Positions 8,440-18,833 are shown, counted from the first letter of the stretch. The stretch: 64,000 nt of DNA from Acidobacteriota bacterium (GCA_947467605.1 CANIII010000005.1:62001-126000), one strand, 5' to 3'. The notes: generated from the letters alone by a model not told the origin. Numbers and translations are program-made.

Positions 8440-8754
8440 ATGGCAAAAAAGCCTATATCTGTGACGATAGAGGCCGACAACCTGACGTGGTTGAAGGGCC
8501 GGGCGATGGGTGGCAAATACCGCAGCCTGAGCGACGCACTCGACGACGTCGTGCGCACGGCGCGACTGGGCGGCGGACCTGGCGAAGTGCGCTCCGTCGT
8601 CGGCACGGTGGATATCGCGGGGGCCGACCCGGATCTGCTCGACGCAGACACGGACATCAACCAGCTGTATCAAACATCGCTGGCCCGACCGGTCCTGGCG
8701 AGGGAACCCCCGCCGCCGTACGGCGCGCCGAAGAAGGGGCCGAAGCGTGGCTGA
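8440..8754 (+). CDS. vapB: VapB-type antitoxin, ribbon-helix-helix-like N-terminus
   Basis: About 104 residues. The N-terminus (AKKPISVTIEADNLTWLKGRA, then SLSDALDDVVRTAR) reads as a beta strand followed by two helices, the plan of a ribbon-helix-helix DNA-binding antitoxin. The C-terminal half is acidic and then Pro/Lys-rich, and probably wraps the toxin. The gene overlaps the PIN toxin by 8 nt (GTGGCTGA), the usual antitoxin-first order. Antitoxin binding would block the toxin RNase, and the pair normally represses its own promoter. In-frame ATGs at 8410 and 8434 are alternative starts. Confidence 0.8.
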   Translation: MAKKPISVTIEADNLTWLKGRAMGGKYRSLSDALDDVVRTARLGGGPGEVRSVVGTVDIAGADPDLLDADTDINQLYQTSLARPVLAREPPPPYGAPKKGPKRG

Positions 8755-9154
8755 GCTGAATGCCGTCGTCACCGACACGCATCCGTTGGTGTTTTATGCG
8801 GCGGGTGGCGGGAAACTGAGCCCACGCGTCCGAGCCGTGTTTGAATCGGCCGAGGCGCGTCGCACGATCATCTACGTGCCGGCCGCGGTGATCTGGGAAG
8901 TGGGGATGCTGGCGCGCATCGTCCGGATCAATCTGCATCGGCCGGTGCGCGCGTTCTTCGCAGACCTCTTCAGCAACCCCGCGTTTCAGCCGCACCCCCT
9001 CGACATGGGGCAGGTGTTTGATGCGGACGAACTCCGATTCACTCGGGACCCATTCGACGCGTTGGTCACGGCAGCTGCGCGCGACCTGTCGTTGCCGTTG
9101 ATCACCCGCGATGCGACGATCCGCGCGTCAGGTAGCGTGACCACCGTCTGGTAA
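8747..9154 (+). CDS. vapC: PIN-domain toxin VapC
   Basis: A 135-residue PIN-domain ribonuclease. The acidic residues expected to hold Mg2+ are present: Asp10 (VVTDTHPLVFY), Glu51 (VIWEVGML), Asp104 (DPFDALVTAAA) and Asp122 (LITRDATI). VapC toxins cleave tRNA or rRNA when freed from VapB. The GTG start overlaps the end of vapB. With all four acidic positions intact and full family length it is probably functional. It converges with the deoxyhypusine-synthase-like gene, leaving only 3 nt between stop codons. Confidence 0.9.
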   Translation: MAELNAVVTDTHPLVFYAAGGGKLSPRVRAVFESAEARRTIIYVPAAVIWEVGMLARIVRINLHRPVRAFFADLFSNPAFQPHPLDMGQVFDADELRFTRDPFDALVTAAARDLSLPLITRDATIRASGSVTTVW

Positions 9155-9157
9155 GGG

Positions 9158-10129
<972 letters not shown>

Positions 10130-10134
10130 GGCGT

Positions 10135-10141
10135 TATTCTA
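10135..10141. promoter_or_regulatory. Overlapping divergent -10 boxes
   Basis: On the minus strand TAGAAT (10141-10136) lies 6 nt before ATG 10129. On the plus strand TATTCT (10135-10140) lies 9 nt before ATG 10150. The start codons are only 20 nt apart, so both genes appear to be transcribed from overlapping boxes with little or no 5' leader. Confidence 0.5.
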
Positions 10142-10149
10142 AAGCAGCC

Positions 10150-11919
10150 ATGGCATGGAATGTCGTCCAGGCGTCGGTTCTCTTCGGATCGACTCTTCTG
10201 GCGGTTTGGGTTGGGGTCACTGCCTTTGAACGTCAGTCACTACCCGGCCGCTCCTGGCTTGGCTGGCTGCAACTGGCTATTGCCTTCTGGTGTTTGACCA
10301 GCGGGCTCAATGCCTTGCTCGATTCCACGGCCCAACGCATCGTCATTTCCAAGTTTCAGTACATCGGGATCATGGCGCTGCCCGTCTGCTGGTTCGAGTT
10401 CGCGCGCGAATACACGCGGCGGCAGCCGTCCCCCCTGCCGTGGCTGATCTGGCTGATTCCGGCGGCAACGGTGAGTCTGGTCTTCAGCAACGAGTCGCAT
10501 CATCTGATCTGGCGGGACATCCACGAAGTGCCGACGGCGTCAGGCTACGTGTTGCTGCAGTACGTGCATGGTCCGTGGTTCGCCATGTCGACCGGTTTTA
10601 CGTACGTCGCACTCGGTGTCGGCACGGTCTGGCTGGCGCTGGCCGTGCGGCACCATCCGGCGCAGTACCGCCTGCAGAGTCAGATGCTGCTGCTGGCGCT
10701 CATCGCGCCCTGGTTCGCGAACCTCCTGTATATCTCTGGTTTGGTTCCACCCAAGGGGTTCGATCCCACGCCGGTCGGCTTTGCGGTGTCGGGGGTCTTT
10801 TTCGGTGTCGGGCTCTTTCGCTATCGACTGTTTGACCTCGTGCCGGTCGCACGCACCGTGCTCTTCGACAGTCTGGGCGACGCCGCGTTCGTCATCGATC
10901 GAGAAGGACGCATCGTCGACAGCAATGCCGCGGGCTGTGCGTTGACGTCAACGACCGAGCCGCCCCTTGGTCAGGCCATCGATCAGTTATTGCCGTGGTG
11001 GAACGCGCGACCACGCCCCGGGGCGTCGAGTGCAGTCGTCCACGCCGACGGATTGGCGTTCGACGTGCAGTTGCGACCGGTGTTGGATGAGTCGCGGGAG
11101 CTCTCGGCCTGGCTGGTGCTGGTGCGCGACGTCACGGAACGCGAACGGGCGGAAGCCCAGCGTCGGGCGCTCGATCATCGCCTCGTGGAGGAGCAGCAGG
11201 TCAAGACGTTGAGTCTGCTGGCCGGTGGCTTGGCGCACGACTTCAAGAGTTTGCTGACCGGCATCATCGGCAACGCCGATCTCGCGGCCGTTCAATTGCC
11301 CGCCGATGCTCCGGCACAGGAATCCGTATCGGCGATCCTCTCGGCGGCGGAACGCGCCACCGAACTGGTCGCGCGCATGCAGGACTACGCTGGCGAGCGG
11401 CCACTGAAGAACCAGGTCGTCAATCTCGGTGGCATCACGACCGACATGGTTGCGCTGTTGCAGAGTTCGTCGGCGCGGCACTGCAAAGTGGTGCTCGGCT
11501 CACCGGCCGAACCCGTGCTCGCGACCGGCGACCCGACGCAACTGCGCCAGATTCTGCTGAACCTCATCGTCAATGCCGCCGAAGCGGTGTCGTCGCAAGG
11601 CACGATCGACGTGCAGATCACGACCGGCACGGCGGAGACGTCTGATCTCCTGTCGGCCACGTTTGATGCGACCAAAGCCAGATCGGGCACACCGGAGCCA
11701 CGGTTTGCCGTGCTGGACGTCTCTGATTCGGGATCAGGAATGGAGTCGGCGATCGTTGCGCGGATCTTCGATCCATTTTTCAGCACGAAAGCGACCGGTC
11801 GTGGCCTCGGACTATCGGCGGTGCTGGGCATTGTTCGCGGGCACGAGGGCGCGATCCGGGTCAAAAGCACCATGGGCCAGGGCACCTCGATTCGTGTCTG
11901 GATTCCCTCGCCGCCGTAG
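10150..11919 (+). CDS. Membrane sensor histidine kinase (7TM-PAS-HisKA-HATPase)
   Basis: A 589-residue kinase. The first ~225 residues carry about seven hydrophobic helices of the histidine-kinase N-terminal 7TM type (FQYIGIMALPVCWFEFAREYTRR). A PAS domain follows around 235-345 (AFVIDREGRIVDSNAAG). The phosphoacceptor is His363 (GGLAHDFKSLLTGIIGNADLA), an NtrB-like H-box. The HATPase domain shows an N-box (QILLNLIVNAAEAV), DSGSGM, and GRGLGLSAVLGIVRGHEGAI. It ends at VWIPSPP with no receiver domain, and no response regulator is adjacent, so the partner and signal are unknown. Confidence 0.9.
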   Translation: MAWNVVQASVLFGSTLLAVWVGVTAFERQSLPGRSWLGWLQLAIAFWCLTSGLNALLDSTAQRIVISKFQYIGIMALPVCWFEFAREYTRRQPSPLPWLIWLIPAATVSLVFSNESHHLIWRDIHEVPTASGYVLLQYVHGPWFAMSTGFTYVALGVGTVWLALAVRHHPAQYRLQSQMLLLALIAPWFANLLYISGLVPPKGFDPTPVGFAVSGVFFGVGLFRYRLFDLVPVARTVLFDSLGDAAFVIDREGRIVDSNAAGCALTSTTEPPLGQAIDQLLPWWNARPRPGASSAVVHADGLAFDVQLRPVLDESRELSAWLVLVRDVTERERAEAQRRALDHRLVEEQQVKTLSLLAGGLAHDFKSLLTGIIGNADLAAVQLPADAPAQESVSAILSAAERATELVARMQDYAGERPLKNQVVNLGGITTDMVALLQSSSARHCKVVLGSPAEPVLATGDPTQLRQILLNLIVNAAEAVSSQGTIDVQITTGTAETSDLLSATFDATKARSGTPEPRFAVLDVSDSGSGMESAIVARIFDPFFSTKATGRGLGLSAVLGIVRGHEGAIRVKSTMGQGTSIRVWIPSPP

Positions 11920-12009
11920 CTCATTCGTTTAATGATGGGGCGATAGCATTACGACCTCTGGTAGTACGTCAGCCAACGCACCAGAATCGTGGTTCTGCTC
12001 TGGCAGAAC

Positions 12010-12720
12010 ATGACCACCTCTCCCCTCCTTACCGTATCGGGCATCTCGAAGGCGTTTGGCCGGCTCGCGGCCATCGAGGATGTGTCGTTTCGGGTGGAGC
12101 CTGGTGAAATCCTGGGGCTCATCGGTCCCAACGGCGCAGGTAAGACGACGTTGTTTGAGTGTCTCGCCGGGGTGCTGCCACCCACTCGAGGACAGCTGTA
12201 CACCGCAGCGGATCAGCCACTCGACGGCGACGCGCGTTCGTCGCTGATTTTCTATGTGCCGGACGGCATCCGTCCGTACCCGGATCAGCCGCTCGGCTGG
12301 GTGCTCGACTTCGCCGTGGGATTCTTTGGCGGCCACGCCGACAACCTGCGACGCGTCATCGACTCGCTGCAGCTCGCGCCGTTGCTGAAGCAACGCATCG
12401 GTGTGCTGTCGAAGGGCCAGGCTAAACGCGCGCTTCTGGCCTTTGGCCTGTTGACGCCGCAGCCCATTCTCATGATCGACGAGCCGTTCGAAGGGCTCGA
12501 TCTCAAGCAGACACGCGAGGCCGCGGCAACGCTGCGCGAACATGCGAATGGGGGACGCACGCTGTTCCTGTCGATCCACCAGATCGCAGACGCCGCGCGC
12601 GTGTGCGACCGACTGGTGCTGTTGAGCGGTGGACGGATTCGCGGCGAGGGCACGGCCGCGGAATTGGTCAGTCGCAGCGGTGCGACGGACCTGGAGGGGG
12701 CATTTCTTGCGCTCACGTAA
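12010..12720 (+). CDS. ABC exporter ATP-binding protein
   Basis: A 236-residue ABC ATPase with Walker A (GPNGAGKTT), signature-like LSKGQAKRALLAF, Walker B (ILMIDEPFEGLD) and H-loop (LSIHQ). All catalytic residues are present. It resembles ATPases of ABC-2 type exporters. The start is placed at ATG 12010; a GTG at 11989 would add seven unlikely residues. Its stop lies 13 nt before the permease start, so the two make one transporter. Confidence 0.92.
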   Translation: MTTSPLLTVSGISKAFGRLAAIEDVSFRVEPGEILGLIGPNGAGKTTLFECLAGVLPPTRGQLYTAADQPLDGDARSSLIFYVPDGIRPYPDQPLGWVLDFAVGFFGGHADNLRRVIDSLQLAPLLKQRIGVLSKGQAKRALLAFGLLTPQPILMIDEPFEGLDLKQTREAAATLREHANGGRTLFLSIHQIADAARVCDRLVLLSGGRIRGEGTAAELVSRSGATDLEGAFLALT

Positions 12721-12733
12721 GACACGTACGCCG

Positions 12734-14041
12734 ATGCAGTGGCTCCTGGCGAAAGAATGGCGCGAGTTGTGGTCGGCGCGCGCCTGGTGGCTGATGCTGA
12801 TCGTGACCGGTCCACTGGTCGGCCTCTCGTTTATCAACGCAGTACAGATGTACGCGGAACTGAGCGGCCTGAACGGGACGGCAGTCGGCGTGGGCGAGGC
12901 GTTTTCGCCGCTCGTCGGTGTCTGGGCGCCAACCTTCAGCGCATATGAACTCGTGGCCGCATTCCTGTTTCCGTTCGTCGTGATTCGCCTCGTCGGCGGT
13001 GATCGTCAGAACGGCGCGCTCAAGCTGGAAATGCAGCAGCGGATCTCGCCGTTCGCGCGCGTCGGAGCGAAGGCGCTCGTGCTCCTGACGGCCTGGCTCG
13101 TCGCGATGTTGCCGCTCGTGATCGCCGGCCTCTTGTGGAAATCGTACGGCGGCAGCACCTACGCGCCGGAACTGGCCACGATTGCGCTCGGTCATGTACT
13201 CAACGCGAGTCTGACGATCGCGCTGGGCGCGGCGGCGGCCGCCGTCGCGGAGCATCCATCCACCGCGGCCATCATCACGTTGTCAGTGACGGTGGGCACG
13301 TGGGTCATCAGCTTCATCGCCGCGCTACAGGGCGGCTGGTGGGAGCTGGTCGCCGCCTTCACACCACCGGCGCTCGTGGCGCAGTTTCAGCACGGATTGA
13401 TTCGGCTCGACGTGACGCTCAGCACGCTGGCCCTCACCACGTTCGGCCTCATTCTGGCCGCACTCTGGCTCCGTATCGGAGTGCCCGCGCAGCGACGTCT
13501 CGTGGAATCGATCGCCACACTCGGCACGGTGGCGCTCATGATCGGCGCGTGCGCGATGGCGCGCGCCAGTTGGGACGCGTCAGAGAATCGTCAGAATTCA
13601 TTTTCAGAGCCTGACGAAGCGGCGCTCCGATCCATCACCACACCGCTCCACATCGAAGCACATTTCGCGATGGAAGACTCGCGGCGAGCGGAGCTCGAGC
13701 GCATGGCGCTCGTGAAACTGCGCCGCATCATGCCGCGCCTCACGGTCACCTACGCGTCGCAGACATCGGTCGGCCTCTACGAGCAGAACACCGAGCACTA
13801 CGGCGAGATCATCTACACGCTCGGCTCGAAGAGAGACACGAGCCGCATCGTCACAGCCGAGGGCGTGCTCGAAACCATTTATGGCCTTGCCGGCGTGACG
13901 CCGGGCGTCGAGCGAGACGACGAGATCTTTCGCGGTCATCCGCTGGCCGTGCCACCGCGGCACGCCGGCGTCATGTTCTTTGGTGTGTGGCCCGCGGCGA
14001 TTGCCGGGGCCTGGTTCGTTCGTTACAGGAGGCAGGCATGA
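12734..14041 (+). CDS. ABC-2 type permease with GldG-like C-terminal region
   Basis: A 435-residue inner-membrane protein. The first ~270 residues are an ABC-2 permease, starting MQWLLAKEWRELWSARAWW with about six helices. A soluble stretch (FSEPDEAALRSITTPLHIEAHFAMEDSR onward, about 300-400) resembles the extracytoplasmic domain of GldG-type gliding or auxiliary transport proteins, and a last helix lies near the C-terminus (AGVMFFGVWPAAIAGAWF). The ATG at 12734 is chosen to begin directly at the permease; its Shine-Dalgarno is weak. The 3' end overlaps the next gene at ATGA. The substrate is unknown. Confidence 0.8.
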   Translation: MQWLLAKEWRELWSARAWWLMLIVTGPLVGLSFINAVQMYAELSGLNGTAVGVGEAFSPLVGVWAPTFSAYELVAAFLFPFVVIRLVGGDRQNGALKLEMQQRISPFARVGAKALVLLTAWLVAMLPLVIAGLLWKSYGGSTYAPELATIALGHVLNASLTIALGAAAAAVAEHPSTAAIITLSVTVGTWVISFIAALQGGWWELVAAFTPPALVAQFQHGLIRLDVTLSTLALTTFGLILAALWLRIGVPAQRRLVESIATLGTVALMIGACAMARASWDASENRQNSFSEPDEAALRSITTPLHIEAHFAMEDSRRAELERMALVKLRRIMPRLTVTYASQTSVGLYEQNTEHYGEIIYTLGSKRDTSRIVTAEGVLETIYGLAGVTPGVERDDEIFRGHPLAVPPRHAGVMFFGVWPAAIAGAWFVRYRRQA

Positions 14042-14865
14042 CAGCAGTGAAAACATGGAGTGCAGTCGCGTTCGCAGTGGCAACGGCAGTGACGCTGCAC
14101 GCGCAAGTAATGAAGGTGGACCTCAGCAAGGAAGTCGTCGGCAAGCCGTCGACGACATTCCAGGCGATGGTAGGTTCCTGGATCGTGGCGCAGGATGGCC
14201 CGGACAAGGTAATCAAGATCGACGGCAAGGCGTGGAAAGCCGCGCAGACACCCGCGACCAAAATGCTCATCGAGAACGCGCGCAAGCTGTACGGCACGAA
14301 CAATGAGGAACTGATGGACAACGCGAAGGCGTTCGCCAACTTTCCCGTCGCCGTGCTGAACGGCGTCGACAACTTCTCGAACGGCACCATCAGCCTCAAG
14401 TTCAAGACCCAGTCGGGCGACAGCGATCGCGCGTCGGGCATTCTCTTCAACGTGAAGCCCAATGGCGACTGGCTCTCCGTGCGCTACAACGACACGGAGA
14501 ACAACGTCGCACTGTGGGAATTCCACAACGGGATTCGCCGCAACATGAAGTTCAATCGCGACAAGAAGTTCATGCTCGATCCCGACTGCAAGCGTCCGGA
14601 CTTCGGCGCGTGCGGCGCGTGGCACGAGCTCAAGCTCACGCTCAATGGCGCGGACCTGAAAGCGTGGCTCGACGGCGAGATCGCGATGGAATACACGCTC
14701 GGATCCGATCCAGTGGCCGCTGCCGGCCGTCCGGCGCCACACGAAGAACTCTTCCCCAAGAACAACGCTGTCCTGCGTCCGCCTGTGATGGGTCGCATCG
14801 GCCTCTGGGCGAAGACGGACACCACCAGCTTGTTCAAAGACTTTACATACAGCCCAACGAAGTAG
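14038..14865 (+). CDS. Exported DUF1080/LamG-like glycan-associated protein
   Basis: A 275-residue protein with a signal peptide (MTAVKTWSAVAFAVATAVTLHAQ). The body reads as a jelly-roll of the DUF1080 or concanavalin-like type: DNFSNGTISLKFKTQSG, ASGILFNVKPNGDWLSVRYND, WHELKLTLNGADLKAWLDGE and MGRIGLWAKTDTTSLFKDFTY. Relatives bind or cleave carbohydrates (3-keto-disaccharide hydrolases), but no catalytic residues can be named here. AGGAGG stands 6 nt before the ATG. It overlaps the permease stop by 4 nt and precedes an Oar-like receptor, so the four genes may form an export/uptake operon. Confidence 0.75.
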   Translation: MTAVKTWSAVAFAVATAVTLHAQVMKVDLSKEVVGKPSTTFQAMVGSWIVAQDGPDKVIKIDGKAWKAAQTPATKMLIENARKLYGTNNEELMDNAKAFANFPVAVLNGVDNFSNGTISLKFKTQSGDSDRASGILFNVKPNGDWLSVRYNDTENNVALWEFHNGIRRNMKFNRDKKFMLDPDCKRPDFGACGAWHELKLTLNGADLKAWLDGEIAMEYTLGSDPVAAAGRPAPHEELFPKNNAVLRPPVMGRIGLWAKTDTTSLFKDFTYSPTK

Positions 14866-14884
14866 AACGGGGAGTCCTTATTTC

Positions 14885-17881
14885 ATGCGTACGTTTGCAA
14901 GAGCACTGGCACTACTCGGACTGATCGCGATCGCGGCTCCCGCGCTCGCGCAGTCCCCGAACAACGCGGCCATTCAAGTGGTCGTGGTCGATCAGACCGG
15001 CGCGGTCGTCAAGGACGCGAAGGTCACCATCGTGAACAGCGCCACGGGCGCGGCTCGCGAATCCATTTCGGGCGCTGAAGGGTCCGCCACACTGTCGGCG
15101 TTGCCGCTCGACGGCACATACAAGATCAGCGTCACGAAGTCCGGCTTCACAGCGGAAGACGTGACCGGTCTGGTGCTCCGCGCGTCTGAGACGGCCACCG
15201 TGCGCGTCAAACTCGTCGCCACGGGCGGCAAGAGTGAAGTGACCGTGTACGGCACCGACCAGGGTGTGCGCGCGAACTCGCAGATCGGCCGCCGTTTCGA
15301 CAGCGCCACGATCGACGAGACACCGATCCTCGGCCGCAAGATCACCACGGTGCCGCTCTTCAACTCGGCGTTCCGCCAGGGCAAGGGCACGGGCGATCTG
15401 TTCGTCAACGCGACGTACTTCGTGACCGGTGGCGGCAGCCGCCGCACCACAACCTACATGCTCGATGGCGCGAACAACGACGAAGGCTGGGGCCGTCAGA
15501 CGATGGTCGCGACGGTGCCTGTGGGTGCCGTGAAGGAAATGTCGGCGCTGACCAACGCGTTCTCGGCCGAGTTCGGCTGGACGTCGGGTCCGGCGCTCAA
15601 CATCGTGACCAAGTCGGGCACGAACGGTCTGCACGGCGAAGGCCTCTTCATGGGTCGTCCGGGCAGCTGGGAAAAAAAGACGTTCGACACGACGGGCTTC
15701 TGCGCGCCCTCCACGCCGAGCTGCGTAGTGCCGACGACGCTGACCGCGATCAACCCGGCCGATGTGCCCGATGTGCTGAATCAGTACTCGGCGTCCATCG
15801 GCGGTGCGCTTGTGAAGGACAAGACTTTCGCGTTCCTGAGCGGCGACTATACGCGTCAGGATCGCACCACGTTTCTCTCGAGCACGCTGCCCGCGTTCGT
15901 GCTGCCGGCCGACGGCAGCCTGACGTATGTCGGCAACTACCGCCAGAAGCTGTTCAACGGCCGGATCGACCACAAGGCGTCCGATGCGCAGTCGCTGATG
16001 TTCCGCATGAACGTGGATACGTTCTTTGACACGAACCCGAACGATGCGGTCGCCGGCACGGCGGCGCCGACCGTCGCGCGCCGCTACTCGCGTTCGTCGG
16101 TCACAGGACAGGTCAACCACACGTACGTCATCAGCCCGCGCATCCTCAACGAGATCCGCGTGTCGTACGTGCATGGCAATCCGGTCACCAAGTGGGAAGC
16201 GCAGAGCCTCTCGACGACGTACACGCGCGCCGGTTCGGTGCCGTTCACGATCGGCGAATCGCGTCAGTCAGACATCTACAGCAAGCAGACGCAGTTTCAG
16301 GACACGTTGACCTTGTCGCTCGGCCAGCACACGCTGCGCCTGGGCGCGAGCGTGGCACGTCACCTCTCGGGCGGCACGGGCAGCGAGCCCGGCCAGGCCA
16401 CGCTCGGCACGTTCACCTTCGTAGCGGCGACCACGGTGCCGTTCGACCAGCTCACGCTGGCCAACGTGCAGAGCTACAGCCAGCCGGTCAGCTACGGCAT
16501 CACCGGCTACGACTACAAACAGTGGCTGGTCGTCGGCTTCGCGCAGGACACGTTCCGGGTGAACAACGACCTCACGCTCGATCTCGGCTTGCGCTATGAC
16601 GTGCAGACGCTGACGGATGCGAAGCACAACCTCGCGCCGCGCGTCGGCTTCGGCTGGCATCCGATGGGGGATGCGCGCACCGCGATTCGCGGAGGCTACG
16701 GGATGTACTACACGCAGATCCGCTCCAACGCGGTCGCGGGCGCGCTCACGGGCGGCCTCGACGGTCTCTCGACCTACTCGGCCACGCCGGGTCAGACCGG
16801 CTTCCCGACCTGCCTCACGGGCTCGTGCTTGCCAGTGGGCTTCAATCCGCTCACGCTCCCGGTCTCGCAGCGTCCCGCGCGCAACATCACGCTGCGCGCA
16901 GGCCAGCGCGATGCCTACGTCGCGCAGTTCGCGGCCTACGGTCTCGACTTCAGCAAGATCGCCGCGGCGTACCCGGATGCGCTCAACAACCCGCGCAGCC
17001 AGGTGACGTCGGTCGGCATCGAGCGTGAAATCGTGACCGGCCTGTTCCTCGGCGCCGATTACGTCTACCAGCACTGGTCGGACCTCGATCGCACGGTGGA
17101 TCTCAACGCGCCGTCGGTGTTCGACCGCACGGCCGTCGGCCAGGTCCGCACGGTGGCGGTGGCCGACACGACGCGTCCGATCACGCCGGTGAATGGTGGC
17201 GTCCGTAACGTCAGCGTGCTCATGAACTACGGCGTCTCTGACTACAAGGCGTTGCAGACCATGCTCACCTATCGCGGCGACGCGAAGTTCATGGCCACGG
17301 TGAGCTACACGCTCTCGAAGGCCACGAACACGTCCGAACCGGACGGCAACGGCATTGGCGCGAACCAGGCGATCCTGTCCCGCCTCGGTGAAGAAGAACG
17401 CGGACCGAGCTTGCTCGATCAGCGTCATCGCGCGGTCTTCACGCTTACCTACAAGCTGCCGTTCGACATCACGGCCGGCACGGTGACGACGCTCGCGTCG
17501 GCGCGTCCGTTCAACGCGACGACCGGCGTCGACAACAACGGCGACGGCGCGAACAATGACCGTCCCGTCGTTGACGGCGCGGTCATCGGGAAGTCGGCCT
17601 TCCGCGGCACGGGCACACAGGACGTCTCGGCGTTCCTCGAAGGCCGCGTCAAGGTGCCGGGCCGTTCAGGCCAGTCGCTGCTGCTCCGGTTGGAGATGTT
17701 CAACATGTTCAACCATGGCAACTTCCTCGGCCGCGGCGTCACCGTCTACGGTGACACCGCCACGGTCGCGTCGACGTTCGGCCAGCTCGTCGCGGCCGGC
17801 ACGGCGACCAATGCGATCCCGGCGCTTGCGAACATCGATCCGCCGCGCATGGTGCAGTTCCAGGTGCGGTACATCTTCTAA
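14885..17881 (+). CDS. Oar-like TonB-dependent receptor with carboxypeptidase-regulatory domain
   Basis: A 998-residue outer-membrane receptor. After a signal peptide (cleavage near APALAQS) comes a carboxypeptidase-regulatory-like domain (about 28-105: VVDQTGAVVKDAKVTIVN, TYKISVTKSGF), then a plug domain (TTYMLDGANNDEGWGRQ) and a long barrel ending in Phe (MVQFQVRYIF). This Oar-like layout is expanded in Acidobacteria and Bacteroidetes and usually handles oligosaccharides, peptides or chelates; the substrate here is unknown. It lies 19 nt after the DUF1080-like gene and is followed by a strong terminator, so it ends the transcription unit. Confidence 0.93.
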   Translation: MRTFARALALLGLIAIAAPALAQSPNNAAIQVVVVDQTGAVVKDAKVTIVNSATGAARESISGAEGSATLSALPLDGTYKISVTKSGFTAEDVTGLVLRASETATVRVKLVATGGKSEVTVYGTDQGVRANSQIGRRFDSATIDETPILGRKITTVPLFNSAFRQGKGTGDLFVNATYFVTGGGSRRTTTYMLDGANNDEGWGRQTMVATVPVGAVKEMSALTNAFSAEFGWTSGPALNIVTKSGTNGLHGEGLFMGRPGSWEKKTFDTTGFCAPSTPSCVVPTTLTAINPADVPDVLNQYSASIGGALVKDKTFAFLSGDYTRQDRTTFLSSTLPAFVLPADGSLTYVGNYRQKLFNGRIDHKASDAQSLMFRMNVDTFFDTNPNDAVAGTAAPTVARRYSRSSVTGQVNHTYVISPRILNEIRVSYVHGNPVTKWEAQSLSTTYTRAGSVPFTIGESRQSDIYSKQTQFQDTLTLSLGQHTLRLGASVARHLSGGTGSEPGQATLGTFTFVAATTVPFDQLTLANVQSYSQPVSYGITGYDYKQWLVVGFAQDTFRVNNDLTLDLGLRYDVQTLTDAKHNLAPRVGFGWHPMGDARTAIRGGYGMYYTQIRSNAVAGALTGGLDGLSTYSATPGQTGFPTCLTGSCLPVGFNPLTLPVSQRPARNITLRAGQRDAYVAQFAAYGLDFSKIAAAYPDALNNPRSQVTSVGIEREIVTGLFLGADYVYQHWSDLDRTVDLNAPSVFDRTAVGQVRTVAVADTTRPITPVNGGVRNVSVLMNYGVSDYKALQTMLTYRGDAKFMATVSYTLSKATNTSEPDGNGIGANQAILSRLGEEERGPSLLDQRHRAVFTLTYKLPFDITAGTVTTLASARPFNATTGVDNNGDGANNDRPVVDGAVIGKSAFRGTGTQDVSAFLEGRVKVPGRSGQSLLLRLEMFNMFNHGNFLGRGVTVYGDTATVASTFGQLVAAGTATNAIPALANIDPPRMVQFQVRYIF

Positions 17882-17929
17882 GACCAGTTCGTAGGGTTCG
17901 CGAGGTAAGTTCGGAAGGTTCAAGGCACC

Positions 17930-17963
17930 ACGGGCGCCGGCGAAATCGCCGGCGCCCGTTTTT
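17930..17963 (+). terminator. Rho-independent terminator after the Oar-like receptor
   Basis: A perfect 13-bp stem (ACGGGCGCCGGCG with CGCCGGCGCCCGT, 17930-17942 and 17947-17959), an AAAT loop and a run of T residues. It lies 48 nt past the receptor stop codon. Confidence 0.92.
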
Positions 17964-17978
17964 CATGCACACCGCAGT

Positions 17979-17984
17979 TATCAT
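17979..17984 (+). promoter_or_regulatory. -10 box of leaderless fdhD
   Basis: TATCAT ends 6 nt before the GTG start at 17991, with no Shine-Dalgarno between. It lies just after the preceding terminator. Confidence 0.5.
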
Positions 17985-17990
17985 CGTCAC

Positions 17991-18833
17991 GTGCCCCGCG
18001 TCTCGATCGCTCCGCTCCGCCGCGTTACGCGCGATGGCTCCCGCACGGATCAGGATCTGGTCGCCGTCGAGGCGCCGCTCTCGATCCAACTCAGCCACAC
18101 CGCGCCAGGTGCCACGGCACCCACCCTGACGTCGCTCGGCATCTTCATGCGCACGCCCGGCGATGACGAGGCGTTTGTGCTGGGCCTGCTCTACGCCGAG
18201 GGCGTGATCCGTTCGTCGACCGACGTCACCGAAACGACGCTCGCGTTTGACAGTGACGAGGCGAGCGCGACGCTCCGCGTCGTGCTCGCCCCGCATGTCA
18301 TGTTTGACCCGGCCGTGCTGGCACGCTCCGGCGTGGCCACCACGGCCTGCGGCCTCTGCGGGAAACTGTCTGCGCTCAGCAACCACGTCGGCGGCCGCTT
18401 TCCGGCCGCCGTGCGAGCCATTGAAATCAATTCGATCGTTTTTCAGCTGCCGCACCGCCTGCGCGACGCGCAGGCGGTGTTTGCCAAGACCGGCGGCCTG
18501 CACGCCGCGGCGTTCTTCGATCGCCGCGGCGTGTTGGTCGACATCACGGAAGATGTCGGACGGCACAACGCGGTCGACAAACTCATTGGCCGCGCGCTGC
18601 TGGCCGCACGGGGCCGGGGAACTGAAGAGCCACCGGTGTCACCGGCCGGGGATCACCTGTTGGTGGTGAGCGGCCGCGTCGCCTACGAGATCATCCAGAA
18701 GGCCGCGATGGCCGGCGTTGGCACGCTGGTCGCCGTCGGCGCGCCGTCGAGTCTGGCCGTGCAGGCCGCGCGCGAGACCGGCATCACGCTGATTGGGTTT
18801 GCGAAAGACGGCAGCTACAACGTCTACGGCTAG
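17991..18833 (+). CDS. fdhD: FdhD sulfur carrier for formate dehydrogenase
   Basis: A 280-residue FdhD/NarQ family protein. FdhD passes sulfur from a cysteine desulfurase to the molybdenum-bis-PGD cofactor of formate dehydrogenase. The CxxC pair is Cys120/Cys123 (TACGLCGKL). Other family blocks are DDEAFVLGLLYAEGVI, TGGLHAAAFFDRRG, DVGRHNAVDKLIG and VSGRVAYEIIQKAAMAGV. The GTG start fits the leaderless pattern. It abuts the end of marC, which converges on it. No formate dehydrogenase lies in the window, but moaE and moaD do. Confidence 0.94.
   Translation: MPRVSIAPLRRVTRDGSRTDQDLVAVEAPLSIQLSHTAPGATAPTLTSLGIFMRTPGDDEAFVLGLLYAEGVIRSSTDVTETTLAFDSDEASATLRVVLAPHVMFDPAVLARSGVATTACGLCGKLSALSNHVGGRFPAAVRAIEINSIVFQLPHRLRDAQAVFAKTGGLHAAAFFDRRGVLVDITEDVGRHNAVDKLIGRALLAARGRGTEEPPVSPAGDHLLVVSGRVAYEIIQKAAMAGVGTLVAVGAPSSLAVQAARETGITLIGFAKDGSYNVYG

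Noticed and set aside
14912..17428. Long open frames on the minus strand inside the Oar-like receptor gene (up to 420 residues)
   Set aside because: They are Arg/Ala/His-rich low-complexity translations antisense to a well-recognised gene, typical of high-GC shadow frames.
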